Assembly: GCA_020631045.1 (NCBI GenBank)
Contig: JAHDHZ010000026.1
Span: forward strand, 1-37,267
Direction of reading: 5' to 3'
Origin: Flavobacteriales bacterium
Lineage (GTDB): Bacteria; Bacteroidota; Bacteroidia; Flavobacteriales_G; JALEGO01
Length of the DNA: 37,267 bases
How positions within the stretch are numbered: the stretch's first letter is position 1; each line of letters begins with the position of its first letter. Positions 25,143-33,722 of this stretch are shown here, one piece after another. Both the position numbers and the translations under genes were made by a program. The notes under the pieces were generated by a model that was not told where the DNA came from, did no database searches, and worked only from the letters and a program-made list of their open reading frames with translations.

Positions 25143-25529
25143 ATGGAAGTAATTAACGTATCAGGAAGAAGAAAAACCTCTGTTGCAAGAGTATACCTGA
25201 AAAAAGGAAAAGGCAACATCGAGGTAAATAAAAAAAACTACACAGATTATTTTGCCACTGACATTTTACAGGGCAAAATCGTTCAGCCTTTTAATTTGAC
25301 AGATACTTTAGGAAAGTATGATGTAAAAGCAAATGTACAAGGTGGAGGTGTTAATGGTCAGGCAGAAGCAATTCGTTTGGCGATCTCTAAAGCCTTGGTT
25401 GAGATTAATGAAGAGTTTAAACCTTCTTTAAAAGTAGAAGGTCTTATGAGAAGAGATCCCAGAATGGTTGAGCGTAAGAAGCCAGGCCAGAAGAAAGCAA
25501 GAAAAAAATTCCAGTTCAGCAAGCGTTAA
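25143..25529 (+). CDS. rpsI: 30S ribosomal protein S9
   Basis: 128 residues with SGRRKTSVARVYLKKGKGNI at the start, VQGGGVNGQAEAIRLAISKA in the middle and the basic C-terminal tail KKARKKFQFSKR, whose last residues reach the P-site tRNA in the ribosome. It lies 7 bp after rplM and 10 bp before rpsB, as usual in Bacteroidota. Confidence 0.97.
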   Translation: MEVINVSGRRKTSVARVYLKKGKGNIEVNKKNYTDYFATDILQGKIVQPFNLTDTLGKYDVKANVQGGGVNGQAEAIRLAISKALVEINEEFKPSLKVEGLMRRDPRMVERKKPGQKKARKKFQFSKR

Positions 25530-25539
25530 TATTACGAAT

Positions 25540-26715
25540 ATGTCAAAAGTTAAGATTGAAAATTTATTAGATGCAGGTGTACACTTTGGTCACCTAAAAA
25601 GAAAGTGGCATCCGAATATGGCTCCATACATTTTTATGGAGAAAAACAATATTCACATTATTGACCTGAACAAGACGGCTGCGAAGATTGAAGAGTCTGC
25701 TGCTGCGATGAAGCAAATTGCAAAGTCAGGAAAGAAAATCTTGTTTGTTGCAACAAAAAAGCAAGCAAAAAAGATTATTGAAGAAAAAGCAAAGTCAGTA
25801 AATATGCCATACGTTACTGAGCGTTGGACGGGTGGAATGTTGACCAATTTTGCGACAGTTAGAAAATCAATCAAGAAGATGTCTCAGATTGATAGAATGG
25901 CTACTGATGGCACATTTGAAACAATGTCTAAGAGAGAGCGTTTGATGATCTCAAGACAGAGAGCAAAGCTTGAAAGAGATTTCGGAAGCATTTCTGATTT
26001 AACAAGATTGCCATCTGCTTTGTTTATCATTGATATTAAAAAAGAACATATTTCTGTTGCTGAAGCAAAGAAATTAAACATCCCTACATTCGCCATGGTT
26101 GACACAAATTCAAATCCTCAAGAGGTTGATTTTGTGATTCCATCAAATGATGATGCTTCAAACTCTATTGAAGTGATTTTAGATTACATCACATCAGCGA
26201 TTGCTGAAGGGTTAGAAGAGCGTAAGTCTGAAAAAGACAATCCTAAGCAAGCTAAGAAAGAGGCAGTTAAAGCTGAAGAACCTGCTGAGTCAAAAGCAGT
26301 AGAAGCTCCTAAAGCTGAAAAAGTTGAGGCCAAAGCTGAGGCTAAAAAAGCTCCAGTGAAAAAAGAAGTTGCTAAAAAGCCAGCTGCCAAGAAAACTGAG
26401 GCTAAAAAAGAAGCAGCTCCAAAGAAAGCAGCCACTAAAAAAGCCGCAAAGAAGTCTGATGCTGATGATTTGAAAAAAATTGAAGGAATTGGTCCTAAAA
26501 TTGCTGAGGTTTTAACAGCTGCAGGAATTGGTACTTATGCAGAGCTTTCAAAGGCAAAGCCTAAGGCTATTACTGAAATTTTAGTTGCAGCTTCTTCAAG
26601 ATATAAGATGCATGATCCTGCGACTTGGCCAAAACAAGCTAAATTGGCTGCAGACGGCAAATGGGATGAGCTTAAAAAGCTTCAAGATGAGCTAGACGGC
26701 GGAAAGAAAAAATAA
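25540..26715 (+). CDS. rpsB: 30S ribosomal protein S2 with C-terminal helix-hairpin-helix extension
   Basis: 391 residues from the ATG at 25540; S2 is usually 230-270. Residues 1-225 are ordinary S2 (LLDAGVHFGHLKRKWHPNM, TERWTGGMLTNFATVRKSI, PSALFIIDIKKEHISVAEAK). About 229-305 is a Lys/Ala/Glu-rich flexible linker. About 306-391 is an extra domain starting DDLKKIEGIGPKIAEVLTAA, a helix-hairpin-helix fold similar to tails seen on some other ribosomal proteins in this phylum. It may contact rRNA or another factor. A frame extending back to 25468 overlaps rpsI and is not the real start. Confidence 0.95.
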   Translation: MSKVKIENLLDAGVHFGHLKRKWHPNMAPYIFMEKNNIHIIDLNKTAAKIEESAAAMKQIAKSGKKILFVATKKQAKKIIEEKAKSVNMPYVTERWTGGMLTNFATVRKSIKKMSQIDRMATDGTFETMSKRERLMISRQRAKLERDFGSISDLTRLPSALFIIDIKKEHISVAEAKKLNIPTFAMVDTNSNPQEVDFVIPSNDDASNSIEVILDYITSAIAEGLEERKSEKDNPKQAKKEAVKAEEPAESKAVEAPKAEKVEAKAEAKKAPVKKEVAKKPAAKKTEAKKEAAPKKAATKKAAKKSDADDLKKIEGIGPKIAEVLTAAGIGTYAELSKAKPKAITEILVAASSRYKMHDPATWPKQAKLAADGKWDELKKLQDELDGGKKK

Positions 26716-26747
26716 TATTTAATTAAGAACGATATTTTATTTAATAC

Positions 26748-27578
26748 ATGAAAATTACAGCTGCTGATATTAACGAGTTAAGAAAGAAGACCGGAGCAGG
26801 TATGATGGATTGCAAGAAAGCTTTACAAGAAGCTGAAGGTGATCATGAAAAAGCTATTGAGTATTTGAGAAAGAAAGGCCAAAAAATGGCTGCAAAAAGA
26901 AGTGATAGAGATGCTGCAGAAGGTGTTGTAATTGCTAAGTCTACTGCTGACAACAAGAACGGAATTATCATTTGTTTAAATTGTGAGACTGATTTTGTTT
27001 CTAAAAATGAAGATTTTGTTGGTTTTGCAACTAAAATTGCTGACATCGCTTTAAACAATACTCCTGCAGATTTAGATGCTCTAAAGGCTTTAGAGTTTGA
27101 GGGTGGTGTTTCAGTAGGCGATAAGATTTTAGAGAACATTGCTAAAATTGGTGAGAAACTTGAGCTTTCTGGTTATGAAAAGGTAGAGGCTGATGCTGTG
27201 TTTGCTTACATTCACCCAGGAAATCAGGTAGGTTCTATTGTTGGTGTAACAAAATCTGATGACCAAGCTCAAGAAGTAGCTAAAGATCTAGCGCTTCAAG
27301 TTGCTGCGATGGCTCCTATTGCATTAGATAAAGATGGTGTACCCACTGATGTAGTAGAAAAAGAAATTGAAATAGGAAAAGAGCAAGCTAGAGCAGAAGG
27401 CAAGCCTGAGCAGATTTTAGAAAAGATTGCTATGGGAAAACTCAATAAGTTTTACTCAGAGGTTACTCTTCTTAACCAATCATTTATTAATGACAGTAAA
27501 AAGTCAGTAAGACAATATTTACAAGAAGTCGATAAAGATCTAGAGATTAAAGACTTTAAAAGATTTGCTCTTGCTTAA
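26748..27578 (+). CDS. tsf: Elongation factor Ts
   Basis: 276 residues. EF-Ts recharges EF-Tu by exchanging GDP for GTP. The N-terminal UBA-like domain and the EF-Tu contact motif are clear: INELRKKTGAGMMDCKKALQ, GDHEKAIEYLRKKGQ and the core DFVSKNEDFVGFA, followed by the coiled-coil and the conserved VAAMAPIALD block. It stands 32 bp after rpsB in the usual order and ends with a strong terminator. Confidence 0.97.
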   Translation: MKITAADINELRKKTGAGMMDCKKALQEAEGDHEKAIEYLRKKGQKMAAKRSDRDAAEGVVIAKSTADNKNGIIICLNCETDFVSKNEDFVGFATKIADIALNNTPADLDALKALEFEGGVSVGDKILENIAKIGEKLELSGYEKVEADAVFAYIHPGNQVGSIVGVTKSDDQAQEVAKDLALQVAAMAPIALDKDGVPTDVVEKEIEIGKEQARAEGKPEQILEKIAMGKLNKFYSEVTLLNQSFINDSKKSVRQYLQEVDKDLEIKDFKRFALA

Positions 27579-27594
27579 GTAAGACAATAAGAAT

Positions 27595-27624
27595 AAAAAA
27601 GGGCCTCAATGGCCCTTTTTTTTT
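27595..27624 (+). terminator. Intrinsic terminator after tsf
   Basis: GGGCC-TCAAT-GGCCC (27601-27615) is extended by A6 upstream and followed by nine T residues, making an 11-bp stem with a 5-nt loop. It closes the rplM-rpsI-rpsB-tsf transcription unit. Confidence 0.94.
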
Positions 27625-27631
27625 GCCTTAA

Positions 27632-28390
<759 letters not shown>

Positions 28391-28395
28391 AGATT

Positions 28396-28962
28396 ATGAC
28401 TGAAGAAGTAACCCTAACACTTGATTTAGCTCGCGAATCAATGGACAGTTCAATTAAGCATCTAGAAACTGAACTTACAAAAATTAGAGCAGGCAAAGCA
28501 ACTCCTTCAATGCTTGATAGTGTTAAGGTTGAGTACTATGGAGGGATGGTGCCTTTAACTCAAGTAGCCACAGTAGGAACCCTAGACGCAAGAACCATTA
28601 CTATTAAACCATGGGAGAAAGATTCTATTGAATTTATCGAGAGGGGCATCATCAATGCCAATTTGGGATTTGCTCCACAAAATAACGGAGAGTCTGTGAT
28701 GATTAACGTGCCACCTTTGACAGAAGAGCGCAGAAAGCAATTGGTAAAACAAGCCAAGGCAGAAGGAGAAAATGCTAAAATAGGCATTAGAAATGCTCGA
28801 AAAGACGCTAATGACAGTATTAAGAAACTTCATAAAGATGATGGATTAGCTGAAGACAATGCTAAAGATGCTGAGGCTCAAGTTCAAAAATTAACTGACG
28901 AGTTTATTGTTAAGATAGATAGTTTTGTATCTGCCAAAGAAAAAGACATCATGACTGTTTAG
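28396..28962 (+). CDS. frr: Ribosome recycling factor
   Basis: 188 residues. RRF splits post-termination ribosomes together with EF-G. Signature blocks: LETELTKIRAGKATPSMLDS, VEYYGGMVPLTQVATVG, TITIKPWEKDSIEFIERGI, NVPPLTEERRKQLVKQAKAE and IRNARKDANDSIKKL. Its stop overlaps that of the convergent radical SAM gene by 4 bp. Confidence 0.97.
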   Translation: MTEEVTLTLDLARESMDSSIKHLETELTKIRAGKATPSMLDSVKVEYYGGMVPLTQVATVGTLDARTITIKPWEKDSIEFIERGIINANLGFAPQNNGESVMINVPPLTEERRKQLVKQAKAEGENAKIGIRNARKDANDSIKKLHKDDGLAEDNAKDAEAQVQKLTDEFIVKIDSFVSAKEKDIMTV

Positions 28963-29981
28963 TCACTCCACACCTTAGTGCCTTCAGAGCAATTGGTACA
29001 AATGTCAATTTCTTTTCTGCTAGTCAAGAGCTTTGATCTAAATGAGTTATAGGTTTTGTTTTTCCATATTACATCAAATGAATGTGTTAAAATATTACCC
29101 ATTTTATGCTTTGCATCTTTATCAAAACAACAAGGAATAATATCTCCATCCCAAGTCATTAAGCAACCCGCCCACATTTTCCAGCATTGGTTTAAGAGCT
29201 TGTTTTTCAACTGATATTTTTCGCCAACTTTTTTATATCTCGAATAATTCTCATTCTCAGGAATCAGTTCATGTCCATGTTCATAATCATATATTTGAGC
29301 AGTTTTAAAGCTGATTTGATCAACACCAATTTCACTAGCTAAGTCTTTAGCTTCTTTGATTTGATGTTCGTTGGGCTTTACAACTAGGTATTGAAATAGA
29401 ATATAAGGAGTGTTAGAGTTTAATTTTTTCTTCCATTTTACTATGTTTTGAGCGCCTTGAATTACTTTTTCTAAGCTCCCTTCACGACGATATTGTTCAT
29501 AGACTTCTTGCGTTGTACCGTCAATTGAGATGATAATACGATCAAGCCCACTTTCGACTGTTTTCTTAGCCATTGTATCAGATAAAAAATGTGCGTTGGT
29601 TGAGGTACTGGTGTAGATTCCTGCTTTACTCGCTTTGGTTACCATCTCTAAGAATTTTGGGTGGATGTAGGGCTCTCCTTGAAAGTAAAAGGTAAGGTAC
29701 ATGGTATGGTTTTTGATTTGATCGATGACTTTTTCAAAAGTACTTACTGAAATATTTCCTGTTGGGCGCGTAAAACTACGCAATCCACTAGGGCATTCAG
29801 GACACCTTAAATTACAAGCTGTAGTAGGCTCAATACCAATGTTCATAGGTTTTGCCCAAAGAAATGGTCTAGAAAACAAACAACTTAGATGATAAGAGGC
29901 AAAGAGTAAAATTGCATTCATCAGTTTTGAGAATGTGATTTTTCTTAACAGATGAAATGTCGGATGTTGACGTATTTGCAC
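28959..29981 (-). CDS. Radical SAM/SPASM-domain protein
   Basis: 340 residues if started at GTG 29981. The frame is open to TTG 29996, but that codon adjoins a probable -7 promoter box; an ATG at 29921 is another option, so the start is uncertain. The radical SAM 4Fe-4S site is CNLRCPEC (Cys near 56, 60, 63), preceded by NIGIEPTTA. Downstream are GLDRIIISIDGTTQEVYEQY and a C-terminal SPASM-type set of cysteines (CWKMWAGCLMTWDGDIIPCC, then CTNCSEG) for auxiliary clusters. Such enzymes modify peptides or small molecules. No precursor peptide or partner is evident beside it, so the substrate is unknown. Confidence 0.88.
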   Translation of the reverse strand: MQIRQHPTFHLLRKITFSKLMNAILLFASYHLSCLFSRPFLWAKPMNIGIEPTTACNLRCPECPSGLRSFTRPTGNISVSTFEKVIDQIKNHTMYLTFYFQGEPYIHPKFLEMVTKASKAGIYTSTSTNAHFLSDTMAKKTVESGLDRIIISIDGTTQEVYEQYRREGSLEKVIQGAQNIVKWKKKLNSNTPYILFQYLVVKPNEHQIKEAKDLASEIGVDQISFKTAQIYDYEHGHELIPENENYSRYKKVGEKYQLKNKLLNQCWKMWAGCLMTWDGDIIPCCFDKDAKHKMGNILTHSFDVIWKNKTYNSFRSKLLTSRKEIDICTNCSEGTKVWSD

Positions 29982-29984
29982 ACT

Positions 29985-29992
29985 CAAAAGTA
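29985..29992 (-). promoter_or_regulatory. Possible -7 box of the radical SAM gene
   Basis: Minus-strand TACTTTTG fits TAnnTTTG. If used, transcription would begin near 29980, at the GTG start at 29981, giving an almost leaderless mRNA. Confidence 0.4.
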
Positions 29993-30026
29993 GCAAAAAT
30001 GAGCCTGATTATTTAACTTAGAAACA

Positions 30027-30509
30027 ATGTCAGAGCTAGATTACGTTTACAAGCTTTTAGATCAGGTATATGATCCTGAAGTTCCGGTATTGACAATTCG
30101 TGATTTGGGAGTGGTACGTAGGGTTGAATTGACTGGTTCAGTGGTTGAGGTGGATATTACTCCGACCTATTCAGGATGCCCAGCGATGGATACTATTGAA
30201 CAAGACATCAAGCAGATTTTTTTAAAAAATAATTTAAAAGTCAAGGTTCAATTAATTTATAAAGAAGCTTGGACAACAGATTGGATTTCAGAAAATGGCA
30301 AAAAAAAGTTGCTTGAATATGGCATTGCTCCACCAAATAAAAAAATAAAAAATAAAAAGTCGCTGCTCGGAGAATTTGAGTCTGTAATTTGCCCGAGGTG
30401 CAAATCAAAAAATACAGAGCTGATTAGTCAGTTTGGCAGCACTGCTTGTAAAGCACTATTTAAGTGCAAGGATTGCCTTGAGCCTTTTGATTACTTTAAG
30501 TGTCTTTAA
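30027..30509 (+). CDS. paaD: PaaD-like protein (phenylacetyl-CoA epoxidase assembly type)
   Basis: 160 residues. The N-terminal MIP18-type domain (YDPEVPVLTIRDLGVV, ITPTYSGCPAMDTIE with Cys51) resembles iron-sulfur assembly proteins. The C-terminal zinc-ribbon-like part has CPRC (122, 125), FGSTACKALFKCKDCLEPFD (Cys141, 147, 150) and a last Cys159. This two-part layout is characteristic of PaaD, thought to help mature the PaaABCE phenylacetyl-CoA epoxidase. None of the other paa genes is present here, where they normally adjoin. It may serve a complex encoded elsewhere or a different iron enzyme. Its stop overlaps that of the convergent hydrolase-like gene. Confidence 0.86.
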   Translation: MSELDYVYKLLDQVYDPEVPVLTIRDLGVVRRVELTGSVVEVDITPTYSGCPAMDTIEQDIKQIFLKNNLKVKVQLIYKEAWTTDWISENGKKKLLEYGIAPPNKKIKNKKSLLGEFESVICPRCKSKNTELISQFGSTACKALFKCKDCLEPFDYFKCL

Positions 30510-31321
30510 AGTTTAGCATAGTATCCGTCAATAATAACTTTGTCAAATACAACAGTCTGATCAAAAATGCTGATTAACTGATCTTTGGGAGCGCTTTTAT
30601 GAATACTTAGATTATTTAGTGTTTTAATTTCAGAGATAATTCTGGTATTCTCTTCTATTCTTGGACCAATATGCCTTTTTAATAGCGGAAGATCATTTCT
30701 AATGATCAATGCAAATCGATCTACACCAGGCACAGGATGTTCTTCTTCTACTACATGATCTCCCTTGTACCCAAATTGAATGGTATAGGGCTGGGTTGGA
30801 GTAGAAAAGTTTGTAGGGCCTGAAGTGGCAGTATGAATTACGCATTCAACGTTGTATCCTTGGTCAATCAAAGCCTGTGCCATTCCAGCTCCGTAAGCGC
30901 TTCCATGAGAATGTGTATAAAAATTGATGGTCTCATTCGGTAAGAGGCCTTGTGTAATGAAGTCTATGTTTTCAATTAGATACTCATAGCCAGCAGCGTA
31001 ACGCTCATAACCTTTAGAAAAAGCATTTTCACCAGCGCCATCAATAAAAATAGATTGTGTTAGGCTTGCTCCGCTGGATTGAAAAATAGTTTTTACATCT
31101 TCAATGATGTTAGGAGCCCAATACGCTTGTTTTTCTTCATGACTCACAACTATTGAAGCTATTGGGTTGTCTACGTGAAAACCATTAACAAAAATGATTC
31201 TTTTAGGGTTATTACCTATATTATCGTAATAAATTACATCGTCAAGAGTTTCTTTTTGGCATCCTTCATTCGAAACCACTATAGACCATAATATTAGAAG
31301 TAAATAGTATGATGTTCGCAT
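30506..31321 (-). CDS. Secreted alpha/beta-hydrolase-like protein
   Basis: 271 residues with an N-terminal signal sequence (LLLILWSIVVSNEGC); Cys21 could be lipidated, though Glu at -2 is unusual. A hydrolase fold is suggested by RIIFVNGFHVDNP near 41-53 and the nucleophile-elbow-like THSHGSAYGAG with Ser138. The usual GxSxG has Thr in place of the first Gly. A candidate acid and His (GDHVVEEEH region, 190-200) lie further on. It may be an esterase or lipase acting in the periplasm; substrate unknown. It overlaps the paaD stop by 4 bp and follows the thioredoxin-like gene by 48 bp. Confidence 0.62.
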   Translation of the reverse strand: MRTSYYLLLILWSIVVSNEGCQKETLDDVIYYDNIGNNPKRIIFVNGFHVDNPIASIVVSHEEKQAYWAPNIIEDVKTIFQSSGASLTQSIFIDGAGENAFSKGYERYAAGYEYLIENIDFITQGLLPNETINFYTHSHGSAYGAGMAQALIDQGYNVECVIHTATSGPTNFSTPTQPYTIQFGYKGDHVVEEEHPVPGVDRFALIIRNDLPLLKRHIGPRIEENTRIISEIKTLNNLSIHKSAPKDQLISIFDQTVVFDKVIIDGYYAKL

Positions 31322-31369
31322 TTAGAAATATTTTAGATGCAATATCTCTAAAAATAAGCTTAGAATCAA

Positions 31370-31948
31370 TTATTTTTTAGATCCTTGAACTTGAGTATTG
31401 GTTTTTTCAACGTATTGCTTGTAACGCAAGTAGTTATTAGAGCCAAAAAAGTTGAGAAGTGAAAACATTTCAGGTGCTTTCATATAACCGGGAATAATGT
31501 GTGAGCGATGCATGTTCTCATCCATAATGACATAAGTAGGGTAGCTCATTTTACCATCTAGTAAAGAAATGGCTAAGGTATGAGATCCTTTTTTGCCCTT
31601 AGGTGATTGATTGAAAAATTTGTGCCCGTCATACTCAATAGTGTCGCGCATTTCAGCGTTGAGTTTTACTGCATAGTAATGTTGATTCATATAGGCTACC
31701 ACGCTCGGATCTTTGAAAGTAGTGGCATCCATTTTCTTACACCATCCACACCAAGATGTGTAGGCATCAATAAATACTTTTTTAGGCACAATTTTACGCT
31801 CTTTAATGGCTTGAGTATTTTCTTGAATAAATTGTTCACGTGCTTGCATGGCTTGCTCAAAAGTTATCCAATTGATTTGCGCGGTCTTTTCTTGACTGTT
31901 TGAAAATAGACTAGAGTGTAGACAGATAAAAAAGAGTAGTTTTTTCAT
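31370..31948 (-). CDS. Periplasmic thioredoxin-like protein
   Basis: 192 residues from the ATG at 31948 (a TTG two codons upstream is less likely). A signal peptide (MKKLLFFICLHSSLFSNS) precedes a thioredoxin-fold domain with active site WCGWCKK (Cys67, Cys70) after VFIDAYTS, and YPTYVIMDE supplying the cis-proline. It probably reduces or isomerises disulfides or handles metal in the periplasm. It starts 18 bp after the POT gene and is likely co-transcribed with the transporters. Confidence 0.87.
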   Translation of the reverse strand: MKKLLFFICLHSSLFSNSQEKTAQINWITFEQAMQAREQFIQENTQAIKERKIVPKKVFIDAYTSWCGWCKKMDATTFKDPSVVAYMNQHYYAVKLNAEMRDTIEYDGHKFFNQSPKGKKGSHTLAISLLDGKMSYPTYVIMDENMHRSHIIPGYMKAPEMFSLLNFFGSNNYLRYKQYVEKTNTQVQGSKK

Positions 31949-31966
31949 AAGCAACTTTTAGACAAT

Positions 31967-33712
31967 TTATTTGACACCATGCATTAAACGATTGAGTACT
32001 GGATTTAATAACGCAATAAGCAAACCTGCAGCAATGGGTACAATTGTGAAAATTAAAAAGAAGGTAGCCATATCGTAGTGCTCTGTGATTTTATCAATTT
32101 CTCCACCTATTTTTCCGGCTAACTTGTTGCCAATTGCAATCGCTAAATACCAAACACCAAACATTAAGGCAATCATTCTTGAAGGCACTAGTTTACTGAT
32201 ATAAGAAAGCCCTAAAGGAGATAGACACAGCTCACCAAGTGTATGAAACAAGTAAGCCATGATTAACCATACCATACTGATAGAAGCTGATTCAGCACCT
32301 TGAGGAATCGCTTTTGATCCGTAGGCTAAAAATCCAAAACCAAGCCCGAGCAACACAAGCCCGAAGCAATATTTCATGGCTGCTGAAGGATTGTATTTGC
32401 TTTCCCACCATTTTGAGAATAATGGCGCTAGGGCAATGATGAAAAATGAATTTAAAATACCAAACCAAGAGGCAGCAACTTCAGTAGAATTGCTTGAGAA
32501 ATAAGCATTAAGTTTTACACCAACCACAATCCAAACTAAAATAAAGGCAATGGCTAAAATGATGTTCGATAGTAAAATTCGCTTATAGGTTTGTTTAAAA
32601 AGTAAATAAAGCACATAAGTGACAATAATAAGTGGTGTGACTGTTAAAATTGTATCACAAATTTTAAAAATGGTAGCGGCGCTCCCATCTAATACTCTGT
32701 TGGTATAGTCTCTTGCAAAAATACCCAGAGAACCTGCAGCTTGTTCAAATGCAGCCCAAAAGAAGACTGTAAAAAATGCAAAGATTGCAACAGCAATCAT
32801 TTTGTCGCGCACTAAAGGAGTGTAGCGAAGAATGCGACTAACTAATAAAATTATAAAAAGAACAAGAGCGGTAATGATGGCAAAAGTTGATCCGTCTGTT
32901 GATGCGATTGAGAAGTTGAATAAATTGATGTTGCCTATTTTAGATAAAGGGTCGTTGATAAGCCAAGTAAAGCCAAGCAATCCAGAAACACTCATCAAGA
33001 TCTTATCTATTAATGTGAATGGATTGAGTTTGTCTCCTTCAGGTACGATAATTTCTTTGGTTGCTTGCGTATTGGGTTTATCACCGATCCCATCAAAAAT
33101 ATCTGCAGCCAACCAGAATTGTAACATACCCAAGAGCATGAAAATTCCTGCTAGACCAAAGCCCCAGCTCCACCCATAGGTTTCAGCTAAATATCCACAC
33201 AGCATGATTCCAAAGAAAGCTCCTGCATTCACGCCCATGTAGAAAACTGTATAGGCACCGTCTTTTTTGTCTTCATGGTCTTGGTACATTTCAGAAATCA
33301 TTGAAGTCATCGTGGGCTTGAAAAAACCAGTGCCTACAACCATGAAAATAAGTCCTAAATAAACAAAAAGAGGAGTTTCAATAGCCATGCAAGCATGGCC
33401 TAAGGTCATGATTAAAGCGCCAATTACGACAGCTAATCTGTAACCTGTAAATTTATCTGCAATGTATCCACCAATGATAGGGGTGAGGTACAGTAATGAG
33501 GCGTAAGTTCCGAAAAGCGCCATGGCGTTTTCTCTAGGCCATTCCCAACCTGGATTGTCGCTTACAAAAGGAGCAGTTAAAAACAAGACCAGTAAGATAC
33601 GCATTCCATAAAATGAGAAGCGCTCCCACATCTCTGTGAAGAATAAGACGAACAGTCCTGAGGGGTGTCCAAGTACTGTGCTTTTAAAAAGGTGATCGAA
33701 TTTACCGCTCAT
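31967..33712 (-). CDS. POT/PTR2-family peptide:proton symporter, long form
   Basis: 581 residues and about 14 membrane segments. The family proton-coupling motif ExxER is at E27-E30-R31 (FTEMWERFSFYGMR), followed by FFKPTMTSMISEMYQDHEDK and the PTR signature (YTVFYMGVNAGAFFGIMLCG). The C-terminal part has FHTLGELCLSPLGLSYISKL. An inserted region of about 120 residues around 220-340 (with LTVTPLIIVTYVLYLLF nearby) makes it longer than its neighbour. It imports di- or tripeptides with protons. It lies 10 bp after the second transporter gene in one leftward operon. Confidence 0.92.
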   Translation of the reverse strand: MSGKFDHLFKSTVLGHPSGLFVLFFTEMWERFSFYGMRILLVLFLTAPFVSDNPGWEWPRENAMALFGTYASLLYLTPIIGGYIADKFTGYRLAVVIGALIMTLGHACMAIETPLFVYLGLIFMVVGTGFFKPTMTSMISEMYQDHEDKKDGAYTVFYMGVNAGAFFGIMLCGYLAETYGWSWGFGLAGIFMLLGMLQFWLAADIFDGIGDKPNTQATKEIIVPEGDKLNPFTLIDKILMSVSGLLGFTWLINDPLSKIGNINLFNFSIASTDGSTFAIITALVLFIILLVSRILRYTPLVRDKMIAVAIFAFFTVFFWAAFEQAAGSLGIFARDYTNRVLDGSAATIFKICDTILTVTPLIIVTYVLYLLFKQTYKRILLSNIILAIAFILVWIVVGVKLNAYFSSNSTEVAASWFGILNSFFIIALAPLFSKWWESKYNPSAAMKYCFGLVLLGLGFGFLAYGSKAIPQGAESASISMVWLIMAYLFHTLGELCLSPLGLSYISKLVPSRMIALMFGVWYLAIAIGNKLAGKIGGEIDKITEHYDMATFFLIFTIVPIAAGLLIALLNPVLNRLMHGVK

Positions 33713-33722
33713 AATATTATGT

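Noticed and set aside
25468-25539. N-terminal extension of S2 into rpsI
   Set aside because: The frame is open but the S2 sequence begins at the ATG at 25540 (MSKVKIENLL).
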